Of a stretch of DNA of 64,000 nt, positions 25,618 to 34,978 are shown piece after piece (positions within the stretch are counted from its first letter, which is position 1; each line of letters starts with the position of its first letter). This DNA is from Nocardioides dongkuii (GTDB taxonomy: Bacteria; Actinomycetota; Actinomycetes; Propionibacteriales; Nocardioidaceae): positions 2,790,001 to 2,854,000 of the forward strand of contig NZ_CP059903.1 of assembly GCF_014127485.1 (NCBI RefSeq), written 5' to 3'. The notes beneath the pieces are model-generated. The model was not told the origin of the DNA. It worked only from the letters and a program-made list of their open reading frames with translations, and did not search any database. Made by a program: the position numbers and the translations under genes.

Positions 25618-27144
25618 GTGTCACACACAGGCAGGACCCGGAGGAGGCGCTTCCTCACCATGCTCGCCGCCGGGACGCTCACCCTGGGGACCGCCCTGGG
25701 GATGGCGACCGGCGCGACCGCAGCGCCCAGCTTCGGCAACATCGACGAGGACGCCACCGGCTCGATCATCGTGCACAAGCACGAGAACCAGGTCGGCACC
25801 GGCGCCGAGCAGAACCCCGACGGCACCGGGACCCCGATCCCGTCCCCGCCGGTCGCAGGCGTGGAGTTCACCGTCTACGAGATCCTCGACGCCGACGGCA
25901 AGCCCGTCGACCTCACCGTCCCCCGCAACTGGGACCACCTCGACGATCTCGAGGTGTCCGCCGACGGCAAGACCCTGACCGGTGGCCCCGGCGCGCCGAG
26001 CGGCCCGTGGACCGTCGGTGCCGCGAAGGACGTCGGCACCACCGGCGCCGACGGCACGACCCGCCTCGACCTCGACCGGATCGGCGCGTACGTCGTCGTC
26101 GAGACCGACGCGCCCACGTCCGTCGTCCAGCGGGCCCACCCGTTCATCGTCACCATCCCGCTGCCGTTCGAGGACGGCTGGCTCTACGACGTGCACGTCT
26201 ACCCCAAGAACAGCCTCGTGGACATCACCAAGTCGGTCACCGCTCAGCCCGCTGACGGCCTCGGCCTGGGCAGCACGGTCTCCTTCCCGGTGACCACCCG
26301 GGTGCCCGGCCTCGCCCCCGGCACCGGCTTCGACAGCTACGTGGTGCAGGACGTCCTCGACCCGCGCCTGGGCTCGGTCGGCGTCGCAGGCGTCACCCTC
26401 GACGGCGCGAAGGTCGACGCCTCCTACTACACCGTCGAGGTCGACGGCAACACCGTGCGGGTCGTCTTCACCCCCGCCGGCCTGACCTGGCTGGCCACCC
26501 AGGCCGACCAGCGGCTCGTGACGACCTTCGAGGGCACCGTGGAGTCGATCGGCGACGGCACGATCACCAACGAGGCGACCGTGTTCGTCAACGACCCCAC
26601 CGAGACCAACGGGCTCACCTCCAACACGGTCGAGACCAGCTGGGGCGACCTCGTCATCAAGAAGACCGACGCCGCCAGCCCCGGGACCGGCCTGGCGGGC
26701 GCGCAGTTCCAGGTCTACGCCGCCGCCGACCCCTACGCCACGAGCTGCACCGCGGCCACTCCCACCGGGTCGCCGCTGACCGTGGACGGGAAGTCCACCT
26801 TCACCTCGGACGCGGACGGCAAGATCTCCGTCGACGGCCTGTTCGTCAGCGACAGCGTCAACGAGAAGGCGAGCGCGACCACGCGGTGCTACGTCCTCAA
26901 GGAGGTCCAGGCCCCGGCCGGCTTCGTCACCCCGAGCGGCGACGACGCCTACACCCCGGTCGCGGTCAGCACCGGCGCCACCACCGGCGTCGACGTCACC
27001 ATCGAGAACGTGCAGCAGGTCACGCCCGAGCTGCCCGACACCGGTGGTGAGGGTCGCGCGGCGCTGCTCGCGGCCGGAGCCCTCGTGCTCGGCCTGGCGC
27101 TGACGCTCTCGGTGGCCACGCGCCGTCGTGCGGCGCGGTCCTGA
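25618..27144 (+). CDS. Major shaft pilin, SpaH/FimA type, LPXTG-anchored
   Basis: A 508-residue pilin. The signal peptide (RRRRFLTMLAAGTLTLGTALG..., about residues 1-35) is followed by GSIIVHKHENQ. The pilin motif WLYDVHVYPKN carries the lysine used for sortase cross-linking. The E-box is YVLKEVQAPAGF, and the C-terminal sorting signal is LPDTG plus a hydrophobic helix and RRRAARS. Two Cna-B-like domains with internal isopeptide bonds are expected. GTG 25618 is preceded by AGGAAGGA. Sortase polymerises such subunits into covalent fibres on the cell wall. The tip gene lies upstream and the dedicated sortase downstream. Confidence 0.93.
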   Translation: MSHTGRTRRRRFLTMLAAGTLTLGTALGMATGATAAPSFGNIDEDATGSIIVHKHENQVGTGAEQNPDGTGTPIPSPPVAGVEFTVYEILDADGKPVDLTVPRNWDHLDDLEVSADGKTLTGGPGAPSGPWTVGAAKDVGTTGADGTTRLDLDRIGAYVVVETDAPTSVVQRAHPFIVTIPLPFEDGWLYDVHVYPKNSLVDITKSVTAQPADGLGLGSTVSFPVTTRVPGLAPGTGFDSYVVQDVLDPRLGSVGVAGVTLDGAKVDASYYTVEVDGNTVRVVFTPAGLTWLATQADQRLVTTFEGTVESIGDGTITNEATVFVNDPTETNGLTSNTVETSWGDLVIKKTDAASPGTGLAGAQFQVYAAADPYATSCTAATPTGSPLTVDGKSTFTSDADGKISVDGLFVSDSVNEKASATTRCYVLKEVQAPAGFVTPSGDDAYTPVAVSTGATTGVDVTIENVQQVTPELPDTGGEGRAALLAAGALVLGLALTLSVATRRRAARS

Positions 27145-27169
27145 CCGACGAGCAGGCGACCAGCTGCCG

Positions 27170-28072
27170 ATGCGCACCGCACGGACGGGTCGTCCTTCCC
27201 CCCGCACGGGGGGAAGGACGGCCTCGTTCGTCGCCGGTCCGGTCGTCGTGGCGCTGCTCGTCGTGCTGGGCAGCGGGATGCTGCTCTACCCGAGCGCAGC
27301 GAGCTGGTTCAGCGCCGTCAACCAGGCCGAGGTCACCGAGGCCTACCAGGCGGACCTGCGCCGCGCCGCGCCGGCGGAGGTGGCCGCGCACCTCCGCCGG
27401 GCCAAGCGCTACAACGCCGCCCTGACCAGCGGCGCCCTCCTCGAGGCGGGGTCCCGCAAGCCGTCCGGCAGCGGCGCTCCCCGCGACCCCTCCCTCGACT
27501 ACGACTCGATCCTCGACATCAACGGCTCCGGTGTGATGGGCCACGTGGTCATCCCCGGCATCGACGTCGACCTGCCGATCTACCACGGCACCTCCGACGA
27601 GGTGCTGCGCCAGGGAGCCGGCCACCTCGAGGGCTCGCACCTGCCGGTCGGCGGACGCGGCACGCTCGCGGTCATCGCGGCCCACCGCGGGTTGCCGGAG
27701 GCCACGATGTTCGACGACCTCGACCAGGTCGAGGTCGGCGACCGGTTCGTCGTCGACGTCTTCGGCACCGCGATCGCCTACCGGGTCAGGAGCACCCAGG
27801 TCGTCGAGGCGGACGAGACCGAGGCGCTGCGACCGGTGCCCGGCAAGGACCTGGTCACGCTCGTGACCTGCACCCCGCTCGGCGTCAACAGCCACCGGAT
27901 CCTGGTGACCGGCGAACGCGTCGGCGAGGTGCCCCAGGACGCTGTCCCGGGCGACGGGCCCCGCGCCGCGGTGGGCTTCCCGTGGTGGCTGCTCGGCGCG
28001 GGCGTCGCCCTCACCGTGGCCGTCGTCCACGCCTGGCCGCGCCGACGCGATTCCGCCACCGGGCAGGCGTGA
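27170..28072 (+). CDS. Class C (pilin-polymerising) sortase
   Basis: A 300-residue membrane-bound transpeptidase. An N-terminal transmembrane segment (VVVALLVVLGSGMLLYP) precedes the catalytic barrel with His in AAHRG, Cys in LVTCTPLGVNSHR and the Arg of that same motif. A second C-terminal helix (WWLLGAGVALTVAVVHAW) is typical of class C. It would join the pilin-motif lysine of the shaft subunit to the cleaved LPXTG of the next subunit. Start ATG 27170 lies 25 bp after the shaft stop. A strong hairpin sits within the first codons, so a later start cannot be excluded. It ends at a clear terminator. Confidence 0.93.
   Translation: MRTARTGRPSPRTGGRTASFVAGPVVVALLVVLGSGMLLYPSAASWFSAVNQAEVTEAYQADLRRAAPAEVAAHLRRAKRYNAALTSGALLEAGSRKPSGSGAPRDPSLDYDSILDINGSGVMGHVVIPGIDVDLPIYHGTSDEVLRQGAGHLEGSHLPVGGRGTLAVIAAHRGLPEATMFDDLDQVEVGDRFVVDVFGTAIAYRVRSTQVVEADETEALRPVPGKDLVTLVTCTPLGVNSHRILVTGERVGEVPQDAVPGDGPRAAVGFPWWLLGAGVALTVAVVHAWPRRRDSATGQA
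27191..27220 (+). repeat. Perfect 13-bp hairpin at the 5' end of the sortase gene
   Basis: Arms 27191-27203 and 27208-27220 are exactly complementary around the 4-nt loop GCAC. It lies 7-17 codons into the sortase frame. Candidate attenuator or mRNA-stability element separating shaft from sortase expression. Confidence 0.75.
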
Positions 28073-28084
28073 CCGGTCCGCATC

Positions 28085-28114
28085 GGCGGGCGGGGCAGGA
28101 TCACCCCGCCCGCC
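28085..28114 (+). terminator. Terminator after the pilus operon
   Basis: GGCGGGCGGGG (28085-28095) pairs perfectly with 28104-28114. It starts 13 bp after the sortase stop. The rest of the gap to 28370 shows nothing I can support. Confidence 0.7.
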
Positions 28115-28370
28115 GTGCGTGGTCAGCTCGGTTGCCGGGGCGCAGCGAGTGAGCAGAGGTACGGCGTCGTGGTCGTCACCGCGACCAGCCCGCTGCGCTC
28201 AGGATGGGCCGCGACATCTCGGTGCAGTCGCGGTGCAGGTGGACCACCCCCAGGGCCAGGGCTGCCTGCGCCCGGGCGGCCACCACGGCGCGGTAGATGG
28301 CCGTGGTGCTACTGGGCTGCCCGACGGCCTGGCTCCTGGGCCGCCGCCGGCGCTGAGCACCCACGCCCCC

Positions 28371-29975
28371 TCAGGACCGGTCCTCCGGGACGGCGGCGAC
28401 CGCCGCCGCCGCCGCCGACGCGGGCAGGGCCGAGCGCACGCCCCACTCGAACAGCACCAGCGCGAACGCGGCCACCACGACCATGTCGACCCCGAGGGGC
28501 AGCCACTCGCGCCCGCCGCCGAACCTGCCGGCGAACGTCAGCACGAGCAGCCCCGCGTAGTAGGGGCCCAGCCAGACGAGCGAGCGCAGGCTCAGGGAGC
28601 GGCGCAGCTGCGGGTCGCGGACGGCGCGCCACGCCAGCACCGCGACGCCGAGACCGATCGGGATGGTCAGCTTGCTCATCGTCTCCCACCCGGTCCAGTA
28701 GATGACCAGGCTGATCGCGACGAAGGCGACCCGCGCCAGCACCGACACCCCGTGCAGCCGGAACGGCCGCCGGCGGTCGGGGACCTGGCGGCGCAGGGCG
28801 AGGACGGTGACCGGGCCGAGGCACATCGACAGCACGATGGCGCCGGAGTTGAAGGCGAGCAGCTCCGACCAGCCGTCGCGGAAGGCGACCAGCAGCACCA
28901 GCCCGGCTGCGAGGTTCAGCAGCATCGCCCGCAGCGGGACGCCGTGGCGCGAGAAGACCGAGAGGGCGCGGGGGAAGAGGCCGTTCTGGGCGACCGCCAC
29001 CGCGAGCCGGCCGGTGGAGGCGGTGGAGACCAGTCCCGCGCCGAACGGCCCGAGCACGGCGTCCGCCACGACGACGCGGGCGAGCACCGCCATGCCGAGG
29101 CCCGACAGCAGGGCGGCGAGCGGGCCGTTCGCGCCGCCGCGGCCCAGGCCGGCCCACCCGCGATCGAGGTCGGCGGGGTCGGTCGCGCCGATGAAGCCGA
29201 GCTGGAGGACGGTGAACAGCACGGTGCAGATCGCGATGCCCCCGACCAGCGCGACCGGGATGGTCCGCTGCGGCCGCTTCGCCTCGCCGGCGAGGTCGAG
29301 CGCATGCCGGAACCCCAGGAACGCGAAGGCGACGCCGCCGGTGGTGACGGCGCTCAGCACCCCGACCATCCCCTCGGGAGCGAACCCCGTCTCGCGGATC
29401 GGCGCGGTGGAGAACCGGGTGAGCAGCGCGAGGGCGATGACCACCGGGATGACGAGCTTCACCCAGGTCAGCGCGGTGTTGACCCTGGTGAAGAGCGCCA
29501 CGCCGAAGGCGTTGAGCGCCGTGAACGCGACGAGGACCACGGCCGCGGCCCCCAGCCCCGGCAGGCTCAGGGCGCTCTGTCCGCTCGCGGACGCCTCGGC
29601 CACGAAGAGCCAGTCGAAGGCCCGCTCGTTGCTGGCGTACTCCAGCATGGCCTGGGTCTCGATCGGTGCGGCGGTCACGTAGCCGACCCAGGCCACCCAC
29701 CCGATCGCGATCCCCACCCCCTGCCCGTGGCTGAAGGTGGGCAGCAGCCCGAGACCGCCGACCACCGGCAGCATCGCGGAGATCTCGGCGTACACCAGCG
29801 CGATCACGGTGAACATCAGGCCCGCGACCGGCCACGCGAGGATGGCGGCAGGCCCGGCCTGCTGCGCCGCGAACAGCGGGGCGAACAGCAAGCCGGACCC
29901 GACCACGCCGCCGACCGCGACGAAGGTCAACCCGAGGGTGCCCACCGAGCGATCGGGAGCGTGCGGCTCAGCCAT
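28371..29975 (-). CDS. APC family amino acid permease
   Basis: A 534-residue membrane protein with twelve or more hydrophobic segments. The first helix carries GVVGSGLLFAPLFAAQQAGPAAILAW, the Gly-rich unwound helix of the amino acid-polyamine-organocation fold. A later FAFLGFRHALDLAGEAKRPQRTIPVAL is the conserved helix 6-loop region. The frame extends upstream, but ATG 29975 gives the short cytoplasmic start MAEPHAPDRSVGTLGLTFVAVGG normal for the family. It is transcribed alone, away from the acetyltransferase. The substrate, amino acid or polyamine, is not deducible. Confidence 0.88.
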   Translation of the reverse strand: MAEPHAPDRSVGTLGLTFVAVGGVVGSGLLFAPLFAAQQAGPAAILAWPVAGLMFTVIALVYAEISAMLPVVGGLGLLPTFSHGQGVGIAIGWVAWVGYVTAAPIETQAMLEYASNERAFDWLFVAEASASGQSALSLPGLGAAAVVLVAFTALNAFGVALFTRVNTALTWVKLVIPVVIALALLTRFSTAPIRETGFAPEGMVGVLSAVTTGGVAFAFLGFRHALDLAGEAKRPQRTIPVALVGGIAICTVLFTVLQLGFIGATDPADLDRGWAGLGRGGANGPLAALLSGLGMAVLARVVVADAVLGPFGAGLVSTASTGRLAVAVAQNGLFPRALSVFSRHGVPLRAMLLNLAAGLVLLVAFRDGWSELLAFNSGAIVLSMCLGPVTVLALRRQVPDRRRPFRLHGVSVLARVAFVAISLVIYWTGWETMSKLTIPIGLGVAVLAWRAVRDPQLRRSLSLRSLVWLGPYYAGLLVLTFAGRFGGGREWLPLGVDMVVVAAFALVLFEWGVRSALPASAAAAAVAAVPEDRS

Positions 29976-30083
29976 CCCCCACGACTGTACGCGGGAGCGC
30001 CGCGCCTCGACCGGTGCTGCGTGCCCGGGCGCACGGTGCTCATGCGGCGACCGTGAGCGCGGGGGCGTGATGGAGTTGGCCCC

Positions 30084-30659
30084 ATGACGTGGGAGACGCA
30101 TCCCCTGACCCCGGACCGCTTCGAGGACTTCGCCGACGTCGTCAACCGCACTCGACGCGCCCACCACTGCTGGTGCCTGTCCCACAGGCTGCGGGCTGGT
30201 GAGATCGAGCAACTGGGTGGCGGAAGCCGGGAGCAGGCCATGCGGACTCTCTGCGAGCGTGACCATCCGCCCGGGGTCGTGACCTACCGCGATGGCGAGC
30301 CCGTGGGATGGTGCAACATCGGGCCCCGCGCCGAGATCACTCGCCTGGCCAGCTCGCGCCTCATCCGGCCCATCGACGACCTCCCCGTGTGGAGCATCGT
30401 GTGCGTCGTGGTTCGCCCGGGCCACCGTCGACAAGGCGTGACAGCACCACTGCTCGAAGGTGCGGTCGCCTACGCCGCCACGCACGGCGCTCCTGCCGTG
30501 GAGGCGCACCCGGTCGACCCGCCGGACCGGATGGACCTCACCATGGCGTTCGTCGGAACGAAGTCGATGTTCGACCGTGCCGGATTCGGCGTCGTGGGTG
30601 CCACCGACGCCGTCGCGAGCGGAATGCCGCGCCTGATCATGCGGCGATATCTCAGCTGA
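30084..30659 (+). CDS. GNAT family N-acetyltransferase
   Basis: A 191-residue acetyltransferase. The acetyl-CoA loop is VVRPGHRRQGVTAPLLEGAVAYAATHGAPAVEAHPVD (residues about 112-148), with the R/Q-x-x-G-x-A/G core. The N-terminal half has an unusual cysteine-tryptophan cluster, HHCWCLSH, near residue 29, seen in a subset of actinobacterial GNAT proteins. The C-terminal AFVGTKSMFDRAGFGVVG is the usual last strand. It is monocistronic, divergent from the permease. The acceptor is unknown. Confidence 0.87.
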   Translation: MTWETHPLTPDRFEDFADVVNRTRRAHHCWCLSHRLRAGEIEQLGGGSREQAMRTLCERDHPPGVVTYRDGEPVGWCNIGPRAEITRLASSRLIRPIDDLPVWSIVCVVVRPGHRRQGVTAPLLEGAVAYAATHGAPAVEAHPVDPPDRMDLTMAFVGTKSMFDRAGFGVVGATDAVASGMPRLIMRRYLS

Positions 30660-31181
30660 GCGGTGCGAGCCCGACCGGTGCCGGGCTGCTCCACGTGCGG
30701 GCCGGCTCGTCAGAGGTGGACTTGCGGCGGACATCGGGACGTAGGCGAACAGCGTGTCGCCGCGGACGAGCATGCGCTGCGCGTCGCGGTCCTCGAAGCT
30801 CACGATGACGTGGACCTCAGCCGGACGCTTCTAGGTGTCCATCCAGGAGGACCGTGCAGGCGTCTTCGCGATCCATCTCCAGATCCGATGCGCGACCGAC
30901 TGCGCCCAGCTGTTGTCCTCGGCCAGCTGGGAGCCAGCCCCCGACGTCCTACCCGTCTGTGCCGGCACCGTCGACACTCGAGGTGCCTGGAAACGACCGT
31001 GGCCCCCACAAGCTGTGGGGGCCACGATGTGGATCTTTCGATTCCCTGGTAGCGGCGGAAACGCGCAGATCTGCGCTCGTCCCGTGGACCGTCGTCACTC
31101 CCCCGCGGCGCAGGGCGCCTGCCGGGGCACCCGCCACCCGTTGCTCATGGCCGGATCGAACCACCCGACACGGATGCCCCG
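30660..31181. other. Intergenic region with a decayed reading frame and a terminator
   Basis: No intact gene is supportable in these 522 bp. On the minus strand about 30740-30830 encodes KRPAEVHVIVSFEDRDAQ and then RMLVRGDTLFAYVPM, which looks protein-like but is cut off by an in-frame TAG just upstream. I take it as a gene remnant of unknown family. A strong hairpin at 30998-31026 is listed separately. Confidence 0.4.
30998..31026. terminator. Bidirectional terminator hairpin
   Basis: CGTGGCCCCCACA (30998-31010) pairs perfectly with 31014-31026 around the loop AGC. It lies between the convergent acetyltransferase (+) and hydrolase (-). Confidence 0.75.
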
Positions 31182-33974
31182 TCACCTTCGATCGCGAACG
31201 ACCACGGTGCTGGTGCGCGGAGGCCTCCCGCCGATGCTGTCGGAGTAGGCGATAGCGACCCGCTCGGGCGGCTCGGCTGCTCGGTCCCGGCGTGTGGGGA
31301 TCTCGATCCGGATCGTCCTTCGGCCTCCAGGGGCGGAGCCCGTCAGTGAGAATCCGAGACGGGACAGAGGGCGGTCGAGGTCGCCGGTGATGCCCTGGCG
31401 GCGGAGCCAGGGGCGCCGCAGGTCGGTGCCTCGAAGCGCGCGCGGGCCGGAACCGCCGACGAACTCGAGGGTGACTCGCCAGGCGTAGCCGACGGACTCG
31501 ACGAGACGGGCCGTCATCACGATCGGTTGCCCTTCCTGCACCCTGCGGGTCAGGTGGAGTCGTACCGCCGGCGTGGGGTCATCGTCGCGGACCACGAGAT
31601 TCCCGAGATAGTCGTCGGTGGCCAGCCCCAGCAACGGCCACACGGCCATGTACGACGCGCCGGCAGGCCCCGAGTCGAGCCGGTCCACGCGGTAGCGGAC
31701 CGGAATCGAGCCCGTGGTCTGACCGGGTGCGATCTCGACGGTGAAGCGTTGTTTGCTCACGGGCTGTAGTCCGTCGGTGACCACGAGCAGCCGCCCGGGC
31801 CGGGTGACCGTGCCGGTGATGGCGAAGGGCACCCGAGCAGTCCGCATCGTCGGTCGGTCGCCGCTCGGATCTCCCTCGGCGATGGTGAGCTCGCCGAGAT
31901 GGACCTGGGGTGCCCGGATCGCCGGCACGGACGCGAGGGTGAGCGGCGCCGCGGCGAGGTCCGCCACCCAGAGTCTGCCCCCGCCGGCGCCGCCGACGAG
32001 CTCGACCGAGCGGATGTCACTGAGGTCGACCCCGCGTGCCGCGCTCGCGTCGACCAGGACTGACTGTGCCCACATCTTGGAGGCACTCCCGGCTGCCATG
32101 AGCGGAGGCAGACTGCTTCCCCCCACGGGAGGGAGGGTGTCGCTGTCGCCGGCACCGTCGGTGATCCGGACCCGCAGCTCGGCGGCGATCCCGGGGGCGA
32201 CGATGGTGCGCATCTCCAGTCGTGCGGAGTCGAGGTCCAGCGGCTGATCGAATCGCAGTCCCGCGACGGCGCCGGACCGGGACCAGGTCATCTCCCAGAA
32301 CATGCGGCGAGGAGTCCTGTCGCCGTACGCGACCCAGTGCGGGGTGACGGCACGGGCCCGCTGCAGGCAGTCCTCGATCCGGACCTGGCCACTGCTGACT
32401 CGTCCCGTGCACAGGCGAGCCCTGGCACTCCCGGAGGACGTCGTCGGTGTCGCCTCGATCCCCGGCCGTCGCACGTCACGGCCCCCGCCGATCGCATGCG
32501 ATCGGACGTCGGCGTCGCCAACGGACGGGGTCGTGGCGGCCGAGCCGTCGAAGAGCGGGAGGTACTCCACCTGACCCGTGAAGAGACCGACGGCACCGGC
32601 GACGTAGACCGTGCCGACGGCGCGCTGCTCGGGAGCGGTCAAACGCTCGGGAGTCCGGCGTCCGCACGGCTGGTCTGCCGGTCCACCCCAGTCGTCGACG
32701 GACGGTGCCGCGGAGACGCCCGGGGTCCACTCGGTGTTGAAGAAGTTGTGATTGGCACCCATGACCAGGACCGAGCTCTTCAGAGAGGTGTCGTCGGTCA
32801 TGACGTCGCGGGATGTATCGGTGTACCCCTGTCCCTGGAGGTCGGCGACATCCCCGTCGCAGGAGGGCAGGACGGTCACGGTCGGCACGTAGGGCGCGGT
32901 GTTCGTGGCGAAGTTGGTCGGCGCGAGAAGCACTTGCCCGGCGACGCGGTACGGCGCGGAGAGCGGTATCCGTGTCGCGGCGCGGCTGGCCCCCTCGCCG
33001 CCGCGGCTGTGACCGACCAGGATCACCTGGTCCAGGTCGACCTGCCGGTCGCGGGCGAGCCCGACCCAGTGGTCGAGGTGACGCAGGACGACCCGGGCCC
33101 GGGCGTCGGCGCCGCCATCGCCGAGCGCGTCGTCCTGTGCATTCACGCCGTTGAAGCCCACGGACACCGTCGTGTGACCCTGCGATGCGAGCACCTGCTG
33201 CAGGTAGTGGTGACCGAGGTGGGTCGGGACCTCGTCGAACCGACCGGTGCACGGCCACCGGGTCGAGACTGCCTCAGGGTCGTCCGGGTCATAGCAGACC
33301 GCGTGGCGCCCGGGGATGAAGAGGACGAGCGGCCGGTTGCCGGTGTCGGCGTCAGCCACGGGCTCGACGACGTGTCCGACCATCTCGATCGGCTCGAGCA
33401 GGCCCGGAACCTTCAGCCGCGGCAACTCGTAGTCACTCGTCGACGTGGCGTGCGGTCCAGCGACGCCCGGGTCAGGTGCCGGCAGCGGGAGGGTGGATGG
33501 CAGACCCTTCAGAGTGGGATCGTCGAGAGGAGCGCGGAAGGAGCGGGCGGGAAGTGACTCCTCGAGATGGTCGCCCGACAGAGCGACGTCGAGCATGGCC
33601 GGATCGGGCACCGACGCACTGACCACGACCGCCTCGATCGTCCGGCCGTCGTCGCGTACGGTCGCAGGCCCGAACGACAACCCTGCGCCACGGATCGTCG
33701 GTCGATCAGAGGTCATCGGGAGACTCTTCGGCGACGTCCACCGAACGACGTACCGATCCCCCGACAGCGGCTCGACCTGCCAGCGACCGGCATCCTTCGA
33801 GCCAGGAGGCCCCGCGGGCTCCGCGCGGACCTCTGGCGGCGATGCCTGAGACGTCCCCGACAGGGCGGTTCCGACCAGGGCAGTCGTCAGGGCCGCGCCC
33901 AGGAGCATCTTGATCACGGGGGTTGGTCTCGTCGTCCGGGGCAGGCTCGACGCCAGGGCGGGTCGCCATCGCAT
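31182..33974 (-). CDS. Large secreted alpha/beta hydrolase
   Basis: A 930-residue exported protein. After a signal peptide (about residues 1-44, IKMLLGAALTTALVGTALSGTSQAS) and a beta-rich segment, the hydrolase core shows RPLVLFIPGRHAVCYD (oxyanion region) and the nucleophile elbow VILVGHSRGGEGASRAA. GANHNFFNTEW holds a likely catalytic His. The C-terminal 400 residues are beta-rich, with Calx-beta-like or Ig-like repeats. Such architecture fits an esterase, lipase or polyester hydrolase acting outside the cell, but the substrate is unknown. AGGAG 6 bp before ATG 33974 supports the start. It is not obviously part of an operon. Confidence 0.8.
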   Translation of the reverse strand: MRWRPALASSLPRTTRPTPVIKMLLGAALTTALVGTALSGTSQASPPEVRAEPAGPPGSKDAGRWQVEPLSGDRYVVRWTSPKSLPMTSDRPTIRGAGLSFGPATVRDDGRTIEAVVVSASVPDPAMLDVALSGDHLEESLPARSFRAPLDDPTLKGLPSTLPLPAPDPGVAGPHATSTSDYELPRLKVPGLLEPIEMVGHVVEPVADADTGNRPLVLFIPGRHAVCYDPDDPEAVSTRWPCTGRFDEVPTHLGHHYLQQVLASQGHTTVSVGFNGVNAQDDALGDGGADARARVVLRHLDHWVGLARDRQVDLDQVILVGHSRGGEGASRAATRIPLSAPYRVAGQVLLAPTNFATNTAPYVPTVTVLPSCDGDVADLQGQGYTDTSRDVMTDDTSLKSSVLVMGANHNFFNTEWTPGVSAAPSVDDWGGPADQPCGRRTPERLTAPEQRAVGTVYVAGAVGLFTGQVEYLPLFDGSAATTPSVGDADVRSHAIGGGRDVRRPGIEATPTTSSGSARARLCTGRVSSGQVRIEDCLQRARAVTPHWVAYGDRTPRRMFWEMTWSRSGAVAGLRFDQPLDLDSARLEMRTIVAPGIAAELRVRITDGAGDSDTLPPVGGSSLPPLMAAGSASKMWAQSVLVDASAARGVDLSDIRSVELVGGAGGGRLWVADLAAAPLTLASVPAIRAPQVHLGELTIAEGDPSGDRPTMRTARVPFAITGTVTRPGRLLVVTDGLQPVSKQRFTVEIAPGQTTGSIPVRYRVDRLDSGPAGASYMAVWPLLGLATDDYLGNLVVRDDDPTPAVRLHLTRRVQEGQPIVMTARLVESVGYAWRVTLEFVGGSGPRALRGTDLRRPWLRRQGITGDLDRPLSRLGFSLTGSAPGGRRTIRIEIPTRRDRAAEPPERVAIAYSDSIGGRPPRTSTVVVRDRR

Positions 33975-34172
33975 GGGGTCTCCTAGGGATGCGCGCAGAC
34001 CGGGGCGATCCGTCCGGCGCAGAATCAGCGTGGGTGAGTGGAGCGACCGCTACGCCGTCTAGTCGAGCGGTCATGGCAGCCGGTTGGTCGGTCACGAGGG
34101 ACGGCGAGTGGACAGGTGCCCGGAGTTCGACGGACGAGTTGGTCGGCGCGGCGCGGCGTTGGATGACGGGGA

Positions 34173-34418
34173 CTACGCGGATGACAGTCGTCCGGTTCCG
34201 GACTCGATGATGCCGAGCGCACCGGATGGGCACCGCCCCACGACGCGCCGCAAGGCCTGGGCGGAGTCCTCTGTGTCGGCCCGGGTGGGATCGATCCAGG
34301 GGCGCTTGGACACGTCGAAGACCTCCGGCATGCCCCGGACACACTCGGCGGCGTGCCAGCAGACGTCCGCGTCGAACGAGACGTCGATGATGGGCCCTGC
34401 ATATGTCCTTCGGGTCAT
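34173..34418 (-). CDS. (4Fe-4S) mono-cluster protein, YjdI/Fer4_19 family
   Basis: An 81-residue protein. The pattern VCWHAAECVRGMPEVFDVSKRPWI, with a distal RCPSGAL, fits the divergent mono-cluster ferredoxin family typified by E. coli YjdI (Cys-x4/5-Cys and a C-terminal C-P). It probably binds one iron-sulfur cluster and carries electrons or serves a stress role; the partner is unknown. ATG 34418 has AAGGA 5 bp upstream and overlaps the stop of the preceding short frame by ATGA. Confidence 0.82.
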   Translation of the reverse strand: MTRRTYAGPIIDVSFDADVCWHAAECVRGMPEVFDVSKRPWIDPTRADTEDSAQALRRVVGRCPSGALGIIESGTGRLSSA

Positions 34419-34560
34419 GTCAGTCCTTGGCCGTTGATGCAGGGATTCGGTACACGATCGGCACGTGCTCGCGATGGCGTCCTATCCGACCCTTGGGGTG
34501 CTTCCTTCGTTGGCTGAGTGACGTCCAAGCCCTGCTCAGTGCTCTGGACACCGAGACTGA

Positions 34561-34711
34561 TCAGCCCAGCTGGATCGCGGGGGCGTCGAGGTCGTCGAGG
34601 TGGTCGACCAGAACGACTCGGCCGGGCGTCGGCGATGTCAGCCACCCGCTCATGGACGGCGGCAACGCCGCCGTAGGTGATTCGACGTTCGATGACGGGA
34701 GGAGCAGTCAT
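34561..34711 (-). pseudogene. Short gene, probably frameshifted
   Basis: From ATG 34711 the protein reads MTAPPVIERRITYGGVAAVH and then ERVADIADARP, after which the frame becomes arginine/proline-rich. One base later a second frame gives VVLVDHLDDLDAPAIQLG and a stop at 34561. Joined, these make a sensible 50-residue protein. In the unshifted frame translation would run to 34415 and overlap the Fe-S gene start (ATGA), so a real 98-residue product is the alternative. No family is recognised. Confidence 0.3.
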
Positions 34712-34978
34712 CTGGCCTTTCCCTTCGTGTCTACAAGTGCGGAGGCTCGAGGCGGGCGGGTGATGCTCCTCCGCAGCCGTGAGGCGCCACGCTTCGTGCC
34801 GAGGCGGTGGGACATCCCGGCTGCCCCGGTTCGCTGCCGTGTCATCAGGCTCGCTCAGGTGGCGGCGCCCTCGCGTCGGTGACGATCACCTAGTCCGAAC
34901 CAGCTGGGCCCCTGGGCCGACGCGCCGAGCGCGGCCGTCGAACACCTGCTCGCCGGAGCCCGGGCCGAGAGCAGTGGC

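Noticed and set aside
28115..28370. Short minus-strand frame with helical segment (YRAVVAARAQAALALG)
   Set aside because: Vaguely ANTAR-like but lacks the conserved residues, ribosome binding site and a sensible length.
30835..31248. 137-codon plus-strand frame after the acetyltransferase
   Set aside because: Runs through a strong terminator hairpin and into the antisense of the hydrolase; composition is random-like.
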